From: Rhizobiales bacterium Y(2018)
GTDB taxonomy: Bacteria > Pseudomonadota > Alphaproteobacteria > Rhizobiales > Aestuariivirgaceae
Reading direction: 5' to 3'
DNA length: 64,000 nt
Assembly: GCA_005502925.1 (NCBI GenBank)
Contig: SCPD01000022.1
Coordinates: 45,074 to 109,073, forward strand
Shown piece by piece: positions 42,594 to 51,278 of the stretch (positions are counted from its first letter, which is position 1; each line of letters begins with the position of its first letter). Position numbers and translations under genes: made by a program. The notes below the pieces were generated by a model. That model was given only the letters and a program-made list of their open reading frames with translations, did not search any database and was not told the origin of the DNA.

Positions 42594-44441
42594 TCACGCG
42601 ACCGTCTGTGACGGCATAGCGCCACGCCGCCTTCCGACGAGACCGCGGAATATCTCGGAGAAAGCTTCGGGCTTGCCCTGATAGAGCACCTTGTCCCAGC
42701 GCTCGGCGCGGATGCGGCTGCTGAGCTCGTTGCGCAGCGCCTCGTCATCGACGAGCCGCACCACCGCCGCGACATAATCCTCGATCGTGCGAGCGATGGT
42801 CCAGTCCGGGAAGTTCATCCGGCGGAACATACCCTCGTCGATATGGGCGTGGACTTCATCGCCGCTCAGGCAGACACCCGGCAGGCCGCAATAGACCGTG
42901 TCGACGATGCCATTGGTGTTGCCGAAGGGAAATGGATTGGCGAACAGGTCACACTCAGCGACATTGGCGAGATAGTCCGGCACCGGCGCGGTTTTGTGCA
43001 CGACGCAATCCGGCACCTGGGCGGCGATGATCTTCTCGGCCCAGGCATGCATCAGATCCGGACAGCCGCCCAGCAGGAAGTGGAACTCGACCTCCGTCCG
43101 CGCCGTCTCCACGATCTTCCGGCAGGCCGCAAGAAACACCGGGTTGAGCTTCATCGCCGCCGCGGGGACGGCGATACGCACCGGGCTTCTGAGCTTGCGC
43201 AAGCGCGGACTGAGCTTGATCACCGGCTCGAAATAAGGCAGCGCGCTCTTGGGAACGGTGATCACCGTCTCGCTGAACAGCGTCGCGTCCCCCACATAGT
43301 CTTCCTCGACGACGACATAATCGATCTTGTCCGAATGCGTCGTCGCCGGGTGGCCGAGGGCGATCACCTGGGTCGGCGCCAGCCTGACATTCACGAGATA
43401 GAGGCTGTGCAGCCCCATTCCGACCGAGGGATAGTATGTCGCAACCGGCTGCTGCCGTTCCGCGGCTTCGACAACCTTCTTGAGAAATCCGAGGTCGGAC
43501 GAGACATCGTCGAAATAATGAAACTCGTCGAAGGCGCTCTGGCCTACCTCGTCGACCATGCCTTTCGGGCCGAAGCCGACGAGACGATAGTGATCGCGGA
43601 GCGTCTTCATGGAGATCGAATGGGTGCGCATGATCGAGTGGCTCTTGTGGAACCATTCGAGCATGACGAAGACCGTGGGCCGCGTCGCAATGGCCGGGCG
43701 CGCGGCGACGTCACGGATATTGGCCGCTTCGATCTGCCGCCGGACCAGGGCATTGAGCGGTTTCTTCACGTCGTGCTTGCCGCGCTCGAGGCCGTAGCTC
43801 GAATGCATCCACAGATCGACGAGGATCGCCTGCGGCAGCATGGCGACGCTGCCGAGGCGGCTGAGCCCCTCCGGCAGCCATTTCAGCAGCACTTCCCGCT
43901 TGTGGTGGGCGGTGGGGGTGGCCAGGAGCCGCCCGGAGAGGAGCGCCACTGCAAGCGAGCAGGCAAGGCCCGGCGCCCGCAGGAACAATCGGGAAAAGTC
44001 TAGTGGCAGCCGCGACTCCGGCCCGTAAAGCAGCACCATCCTGGCGATATCCGAGAGCGGGGCGGTGGCGAGCCACTCAGGGCTGGGAACGAGTCCGAGC
44101 CGCGCCAGCAGATGATCGGAATTGCCGAAGGAGCTCGCGGCGAAGCACATGGCGATCCAGCGCTGCAGCGCGATCAGTTCCCCGAACTGGCGCTGGTCGA
44201 ATGCAAAGTCGGTGCGGCAGAAGAGCTCCGATATGGCGGCGGCCATGCGGGTTGCCGCCTCCTGGTCGCGGCAGCCGTCGAATACGGGCTGCAGCTCTTT
44301 CTCGACCCCCGGCGGCAGCCGCCCGGCGGAACCGGAGAACCAGCGCAGAAGCTTGATCAGGCTCCCGATGGCGGCAGCCGGCGGCGCGCTCGCGACCTTC
44401 CGCTCGAGATCCGCCAGCAGGTTGCTCTCAGCACTCGCCAT
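42594..44441 (-). CDS. HMW1C-type cytoplasmic N-glycosyltransferase (GT41)
   Basis: A 615-residue protein matching the length (about 620) and layout of HMW1C/ApNGT enzymes, which attach hexose to Asn in N-x-S/T of adhesins in the cytoplasm. An all-helical N-terminal domain (1-245) precedes a GT-B core. Diagnostic blocks are GHPATTHSDKIDY (363-375), EEDYVGDATLFSE (379-391), KLNP with the sugar-nucleotide Lys431, NPFPFGNTNGIVD (502-514, Asp514 matching ApNGT Asp525) and AHIDEGMFRR (532-541). It is encoded just downstream of an autotransporter full of sequons, its obvious substrate. No clear ribosome site precedes the ATG. Confidence 0.9.
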   Translation of the reverse strand: MASAESNLLADLERKVASAPPAAAIGSLIKLLRWFSGSAGRLPPGVEKELQPVFDGCRDQEAATRMAAAISELFCRTDFAFDQRQFGELIALQRWIAMCFAASSFGNSDHLLARLGLVPSPEWLATAPLSDIARMVLLYGPESRLPLDFSRLFLRAPGLACSLAVALLSGRLLATPTAHHKREVLLKWLPEGLSRLGSVAMLPQAILVDLWMHSSYGLERGKHDVKKPLNALVRRQIEAANIRDVAARPAIATRPTVFVMLEWFHKSHSIMRTHSISMKTLRDHYRLVGFGPKGMVDEVGQSAFDEFHYFDDVSSDLGFLKKVVEAAERQQPVATYYPSVGMGLHSLYLVNVRLAPTQVIALGHPATTHSDKIDYVVVEEDYVGDATLFSETVITVPKSALPYFEPVIKLSPRLRKLRSPVRIAVPAAAMKLNPVFLAACRKIVETARTEVEFHFLLGGCPDLMHAWAEKIIAAQVPDCVVHKTAPVPDYLANVAECDLFANPFPFGNTNGIVDTVYCGLPGVCLSGDEVHAHIDEGMFRRMNFPDWTIARTIEDYVAAVVRLVDDEALRNELSSRIRAERWDKVLYQGKPEAFSEIFRGLVGRRRGAMPSQTVA

Positions 44442-44485
44442 GATGATGCATTACATGAAAACCACTTTGCGCACTACGGGCAAAG

Positions 44486-44515
44486 AAAAAGCCCCGACTT
44501 GCGTCGGGGCTTTTT
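44486..44515. terminator. Strong bidirectional intrinsic terminator
   Basis: AAAAAGCCCCGAC-TTGC-GTCGGGGCTTTTT is a perfect 13-bp stem with flanking A and T runs. On the minus strand it ends the autotransporter transcript 14 bases after its stop. The glycosyltransferase ATG comes only 44 bases later, so that gene needs read-through or its own promoter. Confidence 0.9.
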
Positions 44516-44528
44516 GCGTTCTGCGTGA

Positions 44529-47500
44529 TCAGAACCGGTACTTGAAGTTCAGGTTGCCGGACACATCCGTGTAGTCCTCGCCGAAGGTGCCGTTCACACC
44601 GGCGCCGATCGAGAGCGCGTCGGTGGTGTTGACATCGACATTCACCCCGGCGATCAGGCCGCTGAGGCCCACATCATAGGTGGAGCCGAAGGCGTCCAGG
44701 CCGGCGAAGCTGGCATCGACATCAGCCTCGGCGTCATCGACATATTCCCTCCAGCCGGCCATGACGCTTACCGCTGCCGGACCGGCATCGATCTTCGCAC
44801 GGGCACCCGCTTCGATATACGCGTAGGTATCGTCCAGCTTGTCCACCGTCAGGGCCGTGGCGCCGCCGCTTTCCTCATAACCGTCGGTCCACAGATAACC
44901 CAAGGCACCGGCGACGAATGGCGTGAAGGTGGCAAAGTCCGTCCCGAAATCCATGCCGAGTTCGAGCCGGCCGGCCGCCTGGCCGCCATCATAGTCGGCA
45001 TCGAGGTCCTCGCCAGCCGTGTGGTTGTGGCGGGTCTGGTCGATGTCGAAGTTGTAGGCGCCGGCCACGATGGCCGAGATGTACCAGGCGGAGTCGCTCT
45101 GGAACTTGCCGTAGACGGCCGGGAGGATGCTCTGCACATCCAGATCCGTGTCGTCGCCGCTCACGTCGGTATAGGCGTAGCCGATACCGCCGCCGATGGT
45201 GATGCCGTCGCCCTCGGCCTGGACGCCGACGGCGAAGCCCGCCGTACCGGTGTCGTAGCCGTCGATCGCGCCGTCATCGGCAAGCGAGGCCGCACCCGCG
45301 AGGCCGGCGAACCAGAGGAACACTCCGGATTCCGGCGCGGGCACGATGTCGGCCGCCGGCACGGCGTTGCTGCCATTGCCCAGATTGGCGGCCTGGAGGC
45401 CGGCCGTCTGCACCTGGCCGTTCGTCGAGCCGTTCATGATGCCGTTCAGCGTATCGAACCACAGCTGCGTCACGGCCATGGAGGCGAATACCGAACCACG
45501 CGCGCCCGACGGGCTGTGGTCGGCGATCACATCCTGGATCGCGCCATCGCTGCCCTGCTGGTAGAGCAGGTCGATGAAGGCCTTGGCCTCCGGCGAGATG
45601 CTGTTGCTGTTTTCGAGATCCTCGATCAGCGAGCCGGCGAGACCCGTGAGGCCGAGGCCGTCCGGACCGATCGAGTTGATGTCACGTGTTGTGCTCGTGA
45701 GGATCAGGTCGGTACCGTCGAGCGTATCGATCGAGACGTCGACCAGAGCCGAGGTATCTAGGATGAGCTGACCGGGGTTGCCGTCCGAAGTGAGTGTCCC
45801 GTTCGAGTGCAGCGCCGTCCAGGTCGAGCCGTCGGCAATGAAGCCGCGCACGACGGAGGTCACTGCCTTGCCGGAGATGTTGGCATCGCCATCGACCACC
45901 ACGCCCTGGCCCGCCGTGTGGGTCAGGTTGCCGGCGAAATCGCCGCCGATGAAGACGTTCTGGCCATCGACCGCGGCCGAACTGATATCGCCGGTATTGA
46001 TGAAGTCGCCGGTGAGATTGCTGTCGATAAAGACCCCGTACTCTTCGAGCTGGCCTTCGATTTTGCCCGAATTCGTAAAGTTGCCGTCCAGGTCGGACCC
46101 GACATAGACGCCGTAGTAACCACCGGAGATGTTGCCCGAGTTGGCGAAGTTGCCGTTCAGCCCGGACTGGAGCGCGACGCCGTAGAACTTGTTGCCGGAG
46201 ATGTTGCCGGAGTTGGCGAATTCGCCTGCCATGACACTGCCGACGAGGACGCCGTAGTAGCCGCCGGTGATGTTGCTGCTGTTGGTGAAATTGCCGTTCA
46301 GGTTGCTGCCGACGTAGACACCATAGTATTTCGTACCGGAGATGTTGCCGGAGTTTGTGAAATCGCCTGACAGGTTTTCATCGATGAAGAGGCCGTAGCG
46401 CCCGCCGGAGATGTTGCCGGTGTTCGCGAAGTCCCCACTCAGATTATAATAGAGATAGATGCCGGCGCTATCCGCCCCGGAGATATTGCCGGAGTTGGTG
46501 AAATTGCCGTTCAGATTCGAGTTGACAAAAACGCCGTAGTAACCACCGGAGATGTTGCCCGAGTTGGCGAAGTTGCCTTCCAGGCCGCTATTGATCCATA
46601 CACCGTAGTACTTGTCGCCGGAGATGTTGCCGGAGTTGTTGAAATTGCCGCTCATCACGGAGCCGACGTGGACGCCGTAATAGCCGGCCGTGATGTTGCC
46701 GCTGTTGGTGAAATTCCCGTTCAGGTTAGAAAGGATGGTTACACCGTAGTACTTCGTCCCGTCGATGGTGCCGGAGTTGACGAAGTCACCCGTCATGGTG
46801 CTGCCGATCTGGACACCGTAGAGGCCGCCTTCGATGATCCCGTTATTCGTGAAGTTGCCGTTCAGCTCGGACCCGATATAGACGCCGTAGTACCCGCCGG
46901 AAATGTTGCCGGAGCCGGAGTTGAGGAAGTCGCCGTTCAGGTCGCTGCCGACGTAGACGCCATAGTACTTGTCGCCGTTTATGTTCCCCGAATTGGAGAA
47001 ATTGCCGGTCATGGCCGAAGCGATGAAGACGCCGTAGAGGCCGCCTGAGATGTTGCCGGAGTTATTGAAGTTGCCCTTCAGCTCGGAGCCGACATAGACG
47101 CCGTAATAGCCGGCCGTGATGTTGCCGGAGTTGGTGAAGTTGCCGTTCAGCTCGGAGCCGATATAGACACCGTAGAACTCATTCCCGGCGATGTTGCCCG
47201 AGTTGGTGAAATCTCCGCCCATGTCGCTGCCGACAAAGACGCCGTAGTAGCCGCCCGTGATGTTGCCGCTGTTGGTGAAATTCCCGTTCAGGTTGGAATC
47301 GAGGAGTACGCCGTAGTACTTCGACCCGTCGATGGTGCCGGAGTTGACGAAGTCACCCGTCATGGTGCTGCCGACGAGGACGCCGTAGAGGCCACCTTCG
47401 ATGACCCCGTCGTTCGTGAAGTTGCCATTCAACTCGGACCCGATAAAGACGCCGTAGTAGCCGCCGGAAATGTTGCCGGAGCCGGAGTTGAAGAAGTTGC

Positions 47501-48410
47501 CGTTCAGGTCGCTGTCGACGTAGACGCCATAGTACTTCTGGCCGGCGATCGTGCCTGAGTTGGAGAAATTGCCGGTCATGGCCGAATCGATGAAGATGCC
47601 GTAGAGACCGCCCGAAATGTTGCCGGAGTTATTGAAGTTGCCGTTCAGGTCGGAGCCGATCATCACGCCGTAGTAGCCGCCCGTGATGTTGCCGCTGTTA
47701 TTGAAATTACCGTTCAGGCTAGAGTTGATATTTACGCCGTAAAACTTGTTGCCGGTGATGTTGCCGGAATTGGTGAAATTGCCGTTCAGATTCGAGCCGA
47801 CATTGACGCCGTAGTAGCCGCCGGTGATATTGCCGCTGTTATTGAAGTTTCCGTTCAGATTGGATTGGAAGTTCACGCCATAATACTGGCTGCCGGTGAT
47901 GTTGCCGGTATTGGTGAAGTTGCCGACCAGGTTGGTATCGAAGTCGACGCCATACTGGCCGCCCTGGACGTTGCCGCTGTTCAGGAAGTTCCCGGACATA
48001 TTGTCGGCGAAGTAAATGCCATATTCCCCACCGACCACATTGCCGCTGTTGGTGAAGTTGCCGGCCAGGTTGCCGAAGACGATGATGCCGTAAACGCCGG
48101 TAGCGTTGATGCCGCCGGAATTGTCGAAGTTGCCGGTGAGATTGCCGTTGAGGAAGATGCCGTATCCGGTGGCGGACATGTTGCCCGCATTGGTGAAGAA
48201 CCCGCCGATATCGCCTGTCTCGACGGCGTGACCCGCCGGGTTATTGATGGTGAAACCACCTGAATTATCGAAGAAATCCGTGTCACCAGTGCTGACGCCG
48301 TTGAGATCGTCCGCGATGATCGTGGTGCCGGCTGCCTGGGCCCCTTGTGAGACCGCCAGCGCCAGAGCGAACAGAGAAACACTCCGATAGACGGCAGATG
48401 TCAGCTTCAT
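44529..48410 (-). CDS. Autotransporter adhesin with sequon-rich repeat passenger
   Basis: A 1293-residue type V secreted protein. It has a signal peptide (1-27, ending QGAQAAG), a passenger of roughly 35 imperfect 23-25 residue repeats (about 70-880) with consensus NGNFTNSGNITGGYYGV, and a C-terminal autotransporter beta-barrel (about 1010-1293) ending in aromatic Phe. The repeats should stack as a beta-helix. By eye I count 45-50 N-x-S/T sequons in the passenger, usually two per repeat, and no cysteine anywhere. It is the likely substrate of the adjacent HMW1C-type enzyme. A repeat block is duplicated internally with a 567-bp period. GGGAAGCAAG precedes the ATG. Confidence 0.93.
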   Translation of the reverse strand: MKLTSAVYRSVSLFALALAVSQGAQAAGTTIIADDLNGVSTGDTDFFDNSGGFTINNPAGHAVETGDIGGFFTNAGNMSATGYGIFLNGNLTGNFDNSGGINATGVYGIIVFGNLAGNFTNSGNVVGGEYGIYFADNMSGNFLNSGNVQGGQYGVDFDTNLVGNFTNTGNITGSQYYGVNFQSNLNGNFNNSGNITGGYYGVNVGSNLNGNFTNSGNITGNKFYGVNINSSLNGNFNNSGNITGGYYGVMIGSDLNGNFNNSGNISGGLYGIFIDSAMTGNFSNSGTIAGQKYYGVYVDSDLNGNFFNSGSGNISGGYYGVFIGSELNGNFTNDGVIEGGLYGVLVGSTMTGDFVNSGTIDGSKYYGVLLDSNLNGNFTNSGNITGGYYGVFVGSDMGGDFTNSGNIAGNEFYGVYIGSELNGNFTNSGNITAGYYGVYVGSELKGNFNNSGNISGGLYGVFIASAMTGNFSNSGNINGDKYYGVYVGSDLNGDFLNSGSGNISGGYYGVYIGSELNGNFTNNGIIEGGLYGVQIGSTMTGDFVNSGTIDGTKYYGVTILSNLNGNFTNSGNITAGYYGVHVGSVMSGNFNNSGNISGDKYYGVWINSGLEGNFANSGNISGGYYGVFVNSNLNGNFTNSGNISGADSAGIYLYYNLSGDFANTGNISGGRYGLFIDENLSGDFTNSGNISGTKYYGVYVGSNLNGNFTNSSNITGGYYGVLVGSVMAGEFANSGNISGNKFYGVALQSGLNGNFANSGNISGGYYGVYVGSDLDGNFTNSGKIEGQLEEYGVFIDSNLTGDFINTGDISSAAVDGQNVFIGGDFAGNLTHTAGQGVVVDGDANISGKAVTSVVRGFIADGSTWTALHSNGTLTSDGNPGQLILDTSALVDVSIDTLDGTDLILTSTTRDINSIGPDGLGLTGLAGSLIEDLENSNSISPEAKAFIDLLYQQGSDGAIQDVIADHSPSGARGSVFASMAVTQLWFDTLNGIMNGSTNGQVQTAGLQAANLGNGSNAVPAADIVPAPESGVFLWFAGLAGAASLADDGAIDGYDTGTAGFAVGVQAEGDGITIGGGIGYAYTDVSGDDTDLDVQSILPAVYGKFQSDSAWYISAIVAGAYNFDIDQTRHNHTAGEDLDADYDGGQAAGRLELGMDFGTDFATFTPFVAGALGYLWTDGYEESGGATALTVDKLDDTYAYIEAGARAKIDAGPAAVSVMAGWREYVDDAEADVDASFAGLDAFGSTYDVGLSGLIAGVNVDVNTTDALSIGAGVNGTFGEDYTDVSGNLNFKYRF
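46740..47677. repeat. Internal duplication with 567-bp period in the adhesin gene
   Basis: Inside the regular 70-bp-class repeats a longer block recurs: the stretch around 46761-47060 is nearly the same as 47328-47627, offset by 567 bp (189 codons). Both encode the order GGLYG, KYYGV, SGSGNISGGYYGV, FTN(D/N)G, TMTGDFVNSGTIDG. This points to a recent segmental duplication and to possible length variation by recombination. Confidence 0.75.
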
Positions 48411-48460
48411 CTTGCTTCCCCTTCAAAAGGCCGCGCCCGAACGCGGTCCCCGCGATTAAA

Positions 48461-48490
48461 ATTATGACCCTACGGACTTACCCGCAGTAA
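48461..48490 (-). promoter_or_regulatory. Possible adhesin promoter
   Basis: On the minus strand TTACTG (48485-48490) and CATAAT (48461-48466) lie 18 bp apart, about 50 bases upstream of the adhesin start. The match to sigma-70 consensus is modest. Confidence 0.3.
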
Positions 48491-48701
48491 TTCCGCCTTG
48501 TTTTCGCCTAAACGCGAATTCCGGTCCAGGCATTTTTATTACCTAGCGTATCTCGTCTGTAGAAAAGCGCCGGATGTGGCTTCAAAGCCACAGTCGCATT
48601 TTTGGATCACGTCGATTCCGCCATCTTTGGTTGCAAAAATTGCATTAGGGGGAACGCCCGCCACAGGCTGGAAGAACGGACGGCGAGAATCGCTACCTCG
48701 C

Positions 48702-48782
48702 CCTTGGGCGACTTAGTCTTTGGGCGACTTGGCTCTTGGGCGACTTGGCTCTTGGGCGACTTAGCCCTTCGGCGACGTAGCG
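48702..48782. repeat. Five tandem 16-17 bp repeats upstream of the adhesin
   Basis: Five consecutive units of the type CTTGGGCGACTTGGCT (48702-48717, 48718-48734, 48735-48750, 48751-48766, 48767-48782). Three inner units are nearly identical and the last is diverged. They lie about 290 bp upstream of the adhesin start in the 635-bp region that otherwise holds its promoter and a mosaic palindromic repeat. Confidence 0.8.
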
Positions 48783-48830
48783 CAAAAGCGCGGGGGGCTT
48801 AAGAAAGGGTCGCCATCACGCTTTATCCTG

Positions 48831-49000
48831 TTGTTTGCGCATGATCTTTCCGGAAAGCCGCTGCGCACGTATCCGGATCGTGCTCCAGATCACGATCACT
48901 TCAGGCCGAGTCGCCCTACAGTGATAAACGTGAACGAAATCTTATATTTAGCGCGTGATCGGACGGAAAACCGGTAGCCACTTTTCCTGATCAGGCGCTA
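48831..49000. repeat. Composite palindromic repeat (family 1 plus family 2)
   Basis: The first part (48831-48883) is a diverged family-1 element related to 37538-37608. The second (48887-49000) matches the family-2 copy at 53194-53306, including the block TAGCGCGTGATCGGACGGAA and CACTTTTCCTGATCA. The side-by-side arrangement is typical of mosaic intergenic elements in rhizobia. Confidence 0.75.
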
Positions 49001-49045
49001 AGCCGCGCCGGATGACGATGGCGCACGCGGAACAAGAATCACCGG

Positions 49046-49906
49046 TCAGATCTTCCAGATCACCCGGGTCGTAAGCCTCTGCTCTATCGTATAATTGCTG
49101 CCCTGCACCGCATTCGACAGAACCGTGAGATCGAGGCCCGCCGAGCTGGCCGACCGGCGCCTTACCGCCTCGACCGCCAAAGCGTGAAGCCGCGCCCGGT
49201 CCTCGCGGGCGAGCTCGCGGGCGAACAGCTTCATCATGCCGAGTTTCGACGTGCGGTAGAGCAGCCCGATCAGGTGACTCTCGGAAATGCTGAGCTTGTG
49301 GAAGCGGACCCGCTCGGCGTCCGAATGGGCGATGGCGCGCGTCACCAGCGCCTCAGGCAAGACAATTTTCCTGTGCTGGTGGAAGTCCAGCCGGTCGACG
49401 AGGTCGGTGTCGCCGCCCGCACCCCAGCCCTGCAGCAGGTCGTCATAACCTTCGAGATCGCGGAAGGTGGCGGCCGGCATGGTGAGCAGGCCTTCGAGGC
49501 GGTTGGCGCCGCCGCGCAGCACGTCGTCTTTGTGAACGGCGAGCTCGAGCGCGTTCGGCATCTTGCCATAGGTGCCGGGCGTGATGGCACCGGTGAGCCA
49601 CGACGCGAAATCGCCGGCGAGCATGGTGTCGGCGTCGACGAAGACGAGGAGCGGTGCCGTTGCATGCGTGGCGCCGATATTGCGCGCCTCCCAATTGTTG
49701 AAATGGGGCCGGCCTTCGACCTTGACCACTTTCACCGCCGGAAAATGCTCCCGCACATAGGCTGCGGTTCCTTCCGGACAGTCGTAATCGACGACGACCA
49801 CTTCCGCGTCGGGCTGAGCCGCCAGTGTGGGCAGGCTTTCCTTCAGATGCGCGAGGCGGCCCTTGCAGGTGGTGATGATGCTGAGGGACGGGCCTGGGGC
49901 GCTCAT
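49046..49906 (-). CDS. Family 2 glycosyltransferase
   Basis: A 286-residue GT-A fold protein. It shows LSIITTCKGRLAHLKESLPTL split at the start, VVVVDYDCPEGT, WEARNIGA and the metal site VFVDADTML (DxD-like). No membrane segment is present. It probably adds a sugar to a glycan or protein within the same decoration pathway. ATG at 49906 follows CGGGAGGAGGGGC and overlaps the gmhA stop by four bases, so the two are coupled. Confidence 0.87.
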   Translation of the reverse strand: MSAPGPSLSIITTCKGRLAHLKESLPTLAAQPDAEVVVVDYDCPEGTAAYVREHFPAVKVVKVEGRPHFNNWEARNIGATHATAPLLVFVDADTMLAGDFASWLTGAITPGTYGKMPNALELAVHKDDVLRGGANRLEGLLTMPAATFRDLEGYDDLLQGWGAGGDTDLVDRLDFHQHRKIVLPEALVTRAIAHSDAERVRFHKLSISESHLIGLLYRTSKLGMMKLFARELAREDRARLHALAVEAVRRRSASSAGLDLTVLSNAVQGSNYTIEQRLTTRVIWKI

Positions 49907-50499
49907 GCCCCTCCTCCCGCATCCGCGGCAAAACTCTGGTCGACGATGGCGCAGATGCAATGGATGGCGAAGATATGCGCCTCCTGGATGCGCGCGGTTT
50001 CTGCCGCCGGCGCCTGGAAGCACAGGTCGGAAATTTGCCGAAGCAGGTTGTCCTTCGCCCCGGTGAGGCCGATCACCGCCATGCTCCGGGCACGGGCGGC
50101 CCTGGCGGCAGCGGCGACATTGGGCGAATTGCCGGATGTCGAGATCGCGACCAGCACGTCGCCCGCCTGGCCGAGCGCCTCTATTTGCCGCGCAAAAACG
50201 TGCTCGAAGCCATAGTCGTTGCCGATAGATGTCAGCGCCGACGTATCGGTGGAAAGGGCGATCGCCGCGAGCGCCCGGCGCTCGGTGGCAAAGCGGCCGA
50301 CCAGCTCGGCGGCGAAGTGCTGCGAATCGGCGGCGCTGCCGCCATTGCCGCAGACCAGCACCTTGCCGCCGGCAGCGAGGCGATCGCAGATGAGCCGGGC
50401 CATCTCGGCGATGAGCGGCAGGTGGCGGGCCATGTCGGAAAATGCCGCCTGGTGGCGTTCGAGATGGGCCGCGACGAGCGCGGCATGAGCCTGTTTCAT
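49903..50499 (-). CDS. gmhA: Sedoheptulose 7-phosphate isomerase (SIS domain)
   Basis: A 198-residue SIS-fold protein, the standard GmhA length. VLVCGNGGSAADSQHFAAELVGRF (split around residue 50), ALSTDTSALTSIGNDYGFEHVFARQ and STSGNSPNV are classic GmhA signatures with the catalytic Glu and His (Glu in AAELVGRF; His in QEAHIFAIH). It makes D-glycero-D-manno-heptose 7-phosphate, the substrate of HldE. The ATG at 50499 is the first plausible start; GGAG lies a little far (13 bases). Confidence 0.92.
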   Translation of the reverse strand: MKQAHAALVAAHLERHQAAFSDMARHLPLIAEMARLICDRLAAGGKVLVCGNGGSAADSQHFAAELVGRFATERRALAAIALSTDTSALTSIGNDYGFEHVFARQIEALGQAGDVLVAISTSGNSPNVAAAARAARARSMAVIGLTGAKDNLLRQISDLCFQAPAAETARIQEAHIFAIHCICAIVDQSFAADAGGGA

Positions 50500-50707
50500 G
50501 TTGTGCTTACAGCTCCTTCCATATCGAGAACGGCTGGCAGAGTATTGGCGGATGCACCGGCGCGCGACAAGCCAGTAATCACACACGGAGGGAAGCTGAA
50601 ATCAATGGTCACTTCGCTTGCGGCGGGACGGCGGAATTGTGCTCGCGCGATTTTCAAGTTATGAACCGCCCGCGACGACATCGTCGGACCGCTCGAAAGG
50701 AGTGAAT

Positions 50708-51253
50708 ATGACTTCGCCCCTCCGCCGCATCTTCTCTCTATATATGGCGCCGCTGGCGCTCTCTGCCGCGCTGCTGCTGGGCCAGGCCGCGGGAGAACCA
50801 TCCGTCGCGCAGGAAACCCAGCAGGGCGCCAGCGGGAACAACGCCGCCAAGCAGGGCACGCGCTTCTGGCGCAAGCAGTGCACCGGCCCCAACAAGGACC
50901 AGTGCTTCATCGAGCAGCAGGTGGCTGCCAATGGCCGCGTCGTGATGGTGGGCTCCTTCGGCTACAAGTCGGAGACCGAACCCGTCGCCGTCATCACTGT
51001 GCCGCTCAGCACGCGGCTCAAGGCCGGTCTCGCCTTCAAGGTGGATGACAAGAAGGAGTTTCTGGCGCAATTCGACATCTGCATCCGTCAGGGCTGCCGC
51101 GCCGAGGTTCCGCTGACCGCCGCCCTGACACAGGATCTCCGTTCCGGCAAATTCCTCAATATCGGGTGGCGTGACGCGGAAGGCAAAAAACAGATCCTCC
51201 GCTTCAACCTCGAAGGTTTTGCGGCGGCTTGGGATGCGGTCGCCACGAAGTGA
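50708..51253 (+). CDS. Invasion-associated locus B (IalB) family protein
   Basis: A 181-residue secreted protein. The signal peptide spans about 1-33 (MTSPLRRIFSLYMAPLALSA and on to SVAQ). The mature domain has the IalB pattern RFWRKQCTGPNKDQCFIEQQ, then AVITVPLSTRLKAGLAFKVD and FDICIRQGCRAEVPL, with four cysteines likely in two disulfides. It is periplasmic or surface-associated, a family named from Bartonella. GAAAGGAGTGAAT precedes the ATG. It is divergent from gmhA. Confidence 0.88.
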   Translation: MTSPLRRIFSLYMAPLALSAALLLGQAAGEPSVAQETQQGASGNNAAKQGTRFWRKQCTGPNKDQCFIEQQVAANGRVVMVGSFGYKSETEPVAVITVPLSTRLKAGLAFKVDDKKEFLAQFDICIRQGCRAEVPLTAALTQDLRSGKFLNIGWRDAEGKKQILRFNLEGFAAAWDAVATK

Positions 51254-51278
51254 CCGATCCGGCCGGGTGGCTTGACCT

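Noticed and set aside
42594..44441. The GT41 protein as an O-GlcNAc transferase (SPINDLY/OGT type)
   Set aside because: It lacks TPR repeats and carries the HMW1C-specific blocks; the sequon-rich neighbour also fits N-glycosylation.
42594..44441. The glycosyltransferase as an AAH/TibC autotransporter heptosyltransferase
   Set aside because: Length (615 against about 400), the all-helical N-terminal domain and motifs fit HMW1C and not the TibC family.
46060..48200. Regularly spaced repeats that could be taken for a CRISPR array
   Set aside because: The spacing is a multiple of three, the whole array is one open frame encoding a beta-helix passenger, and no cas gene is present.
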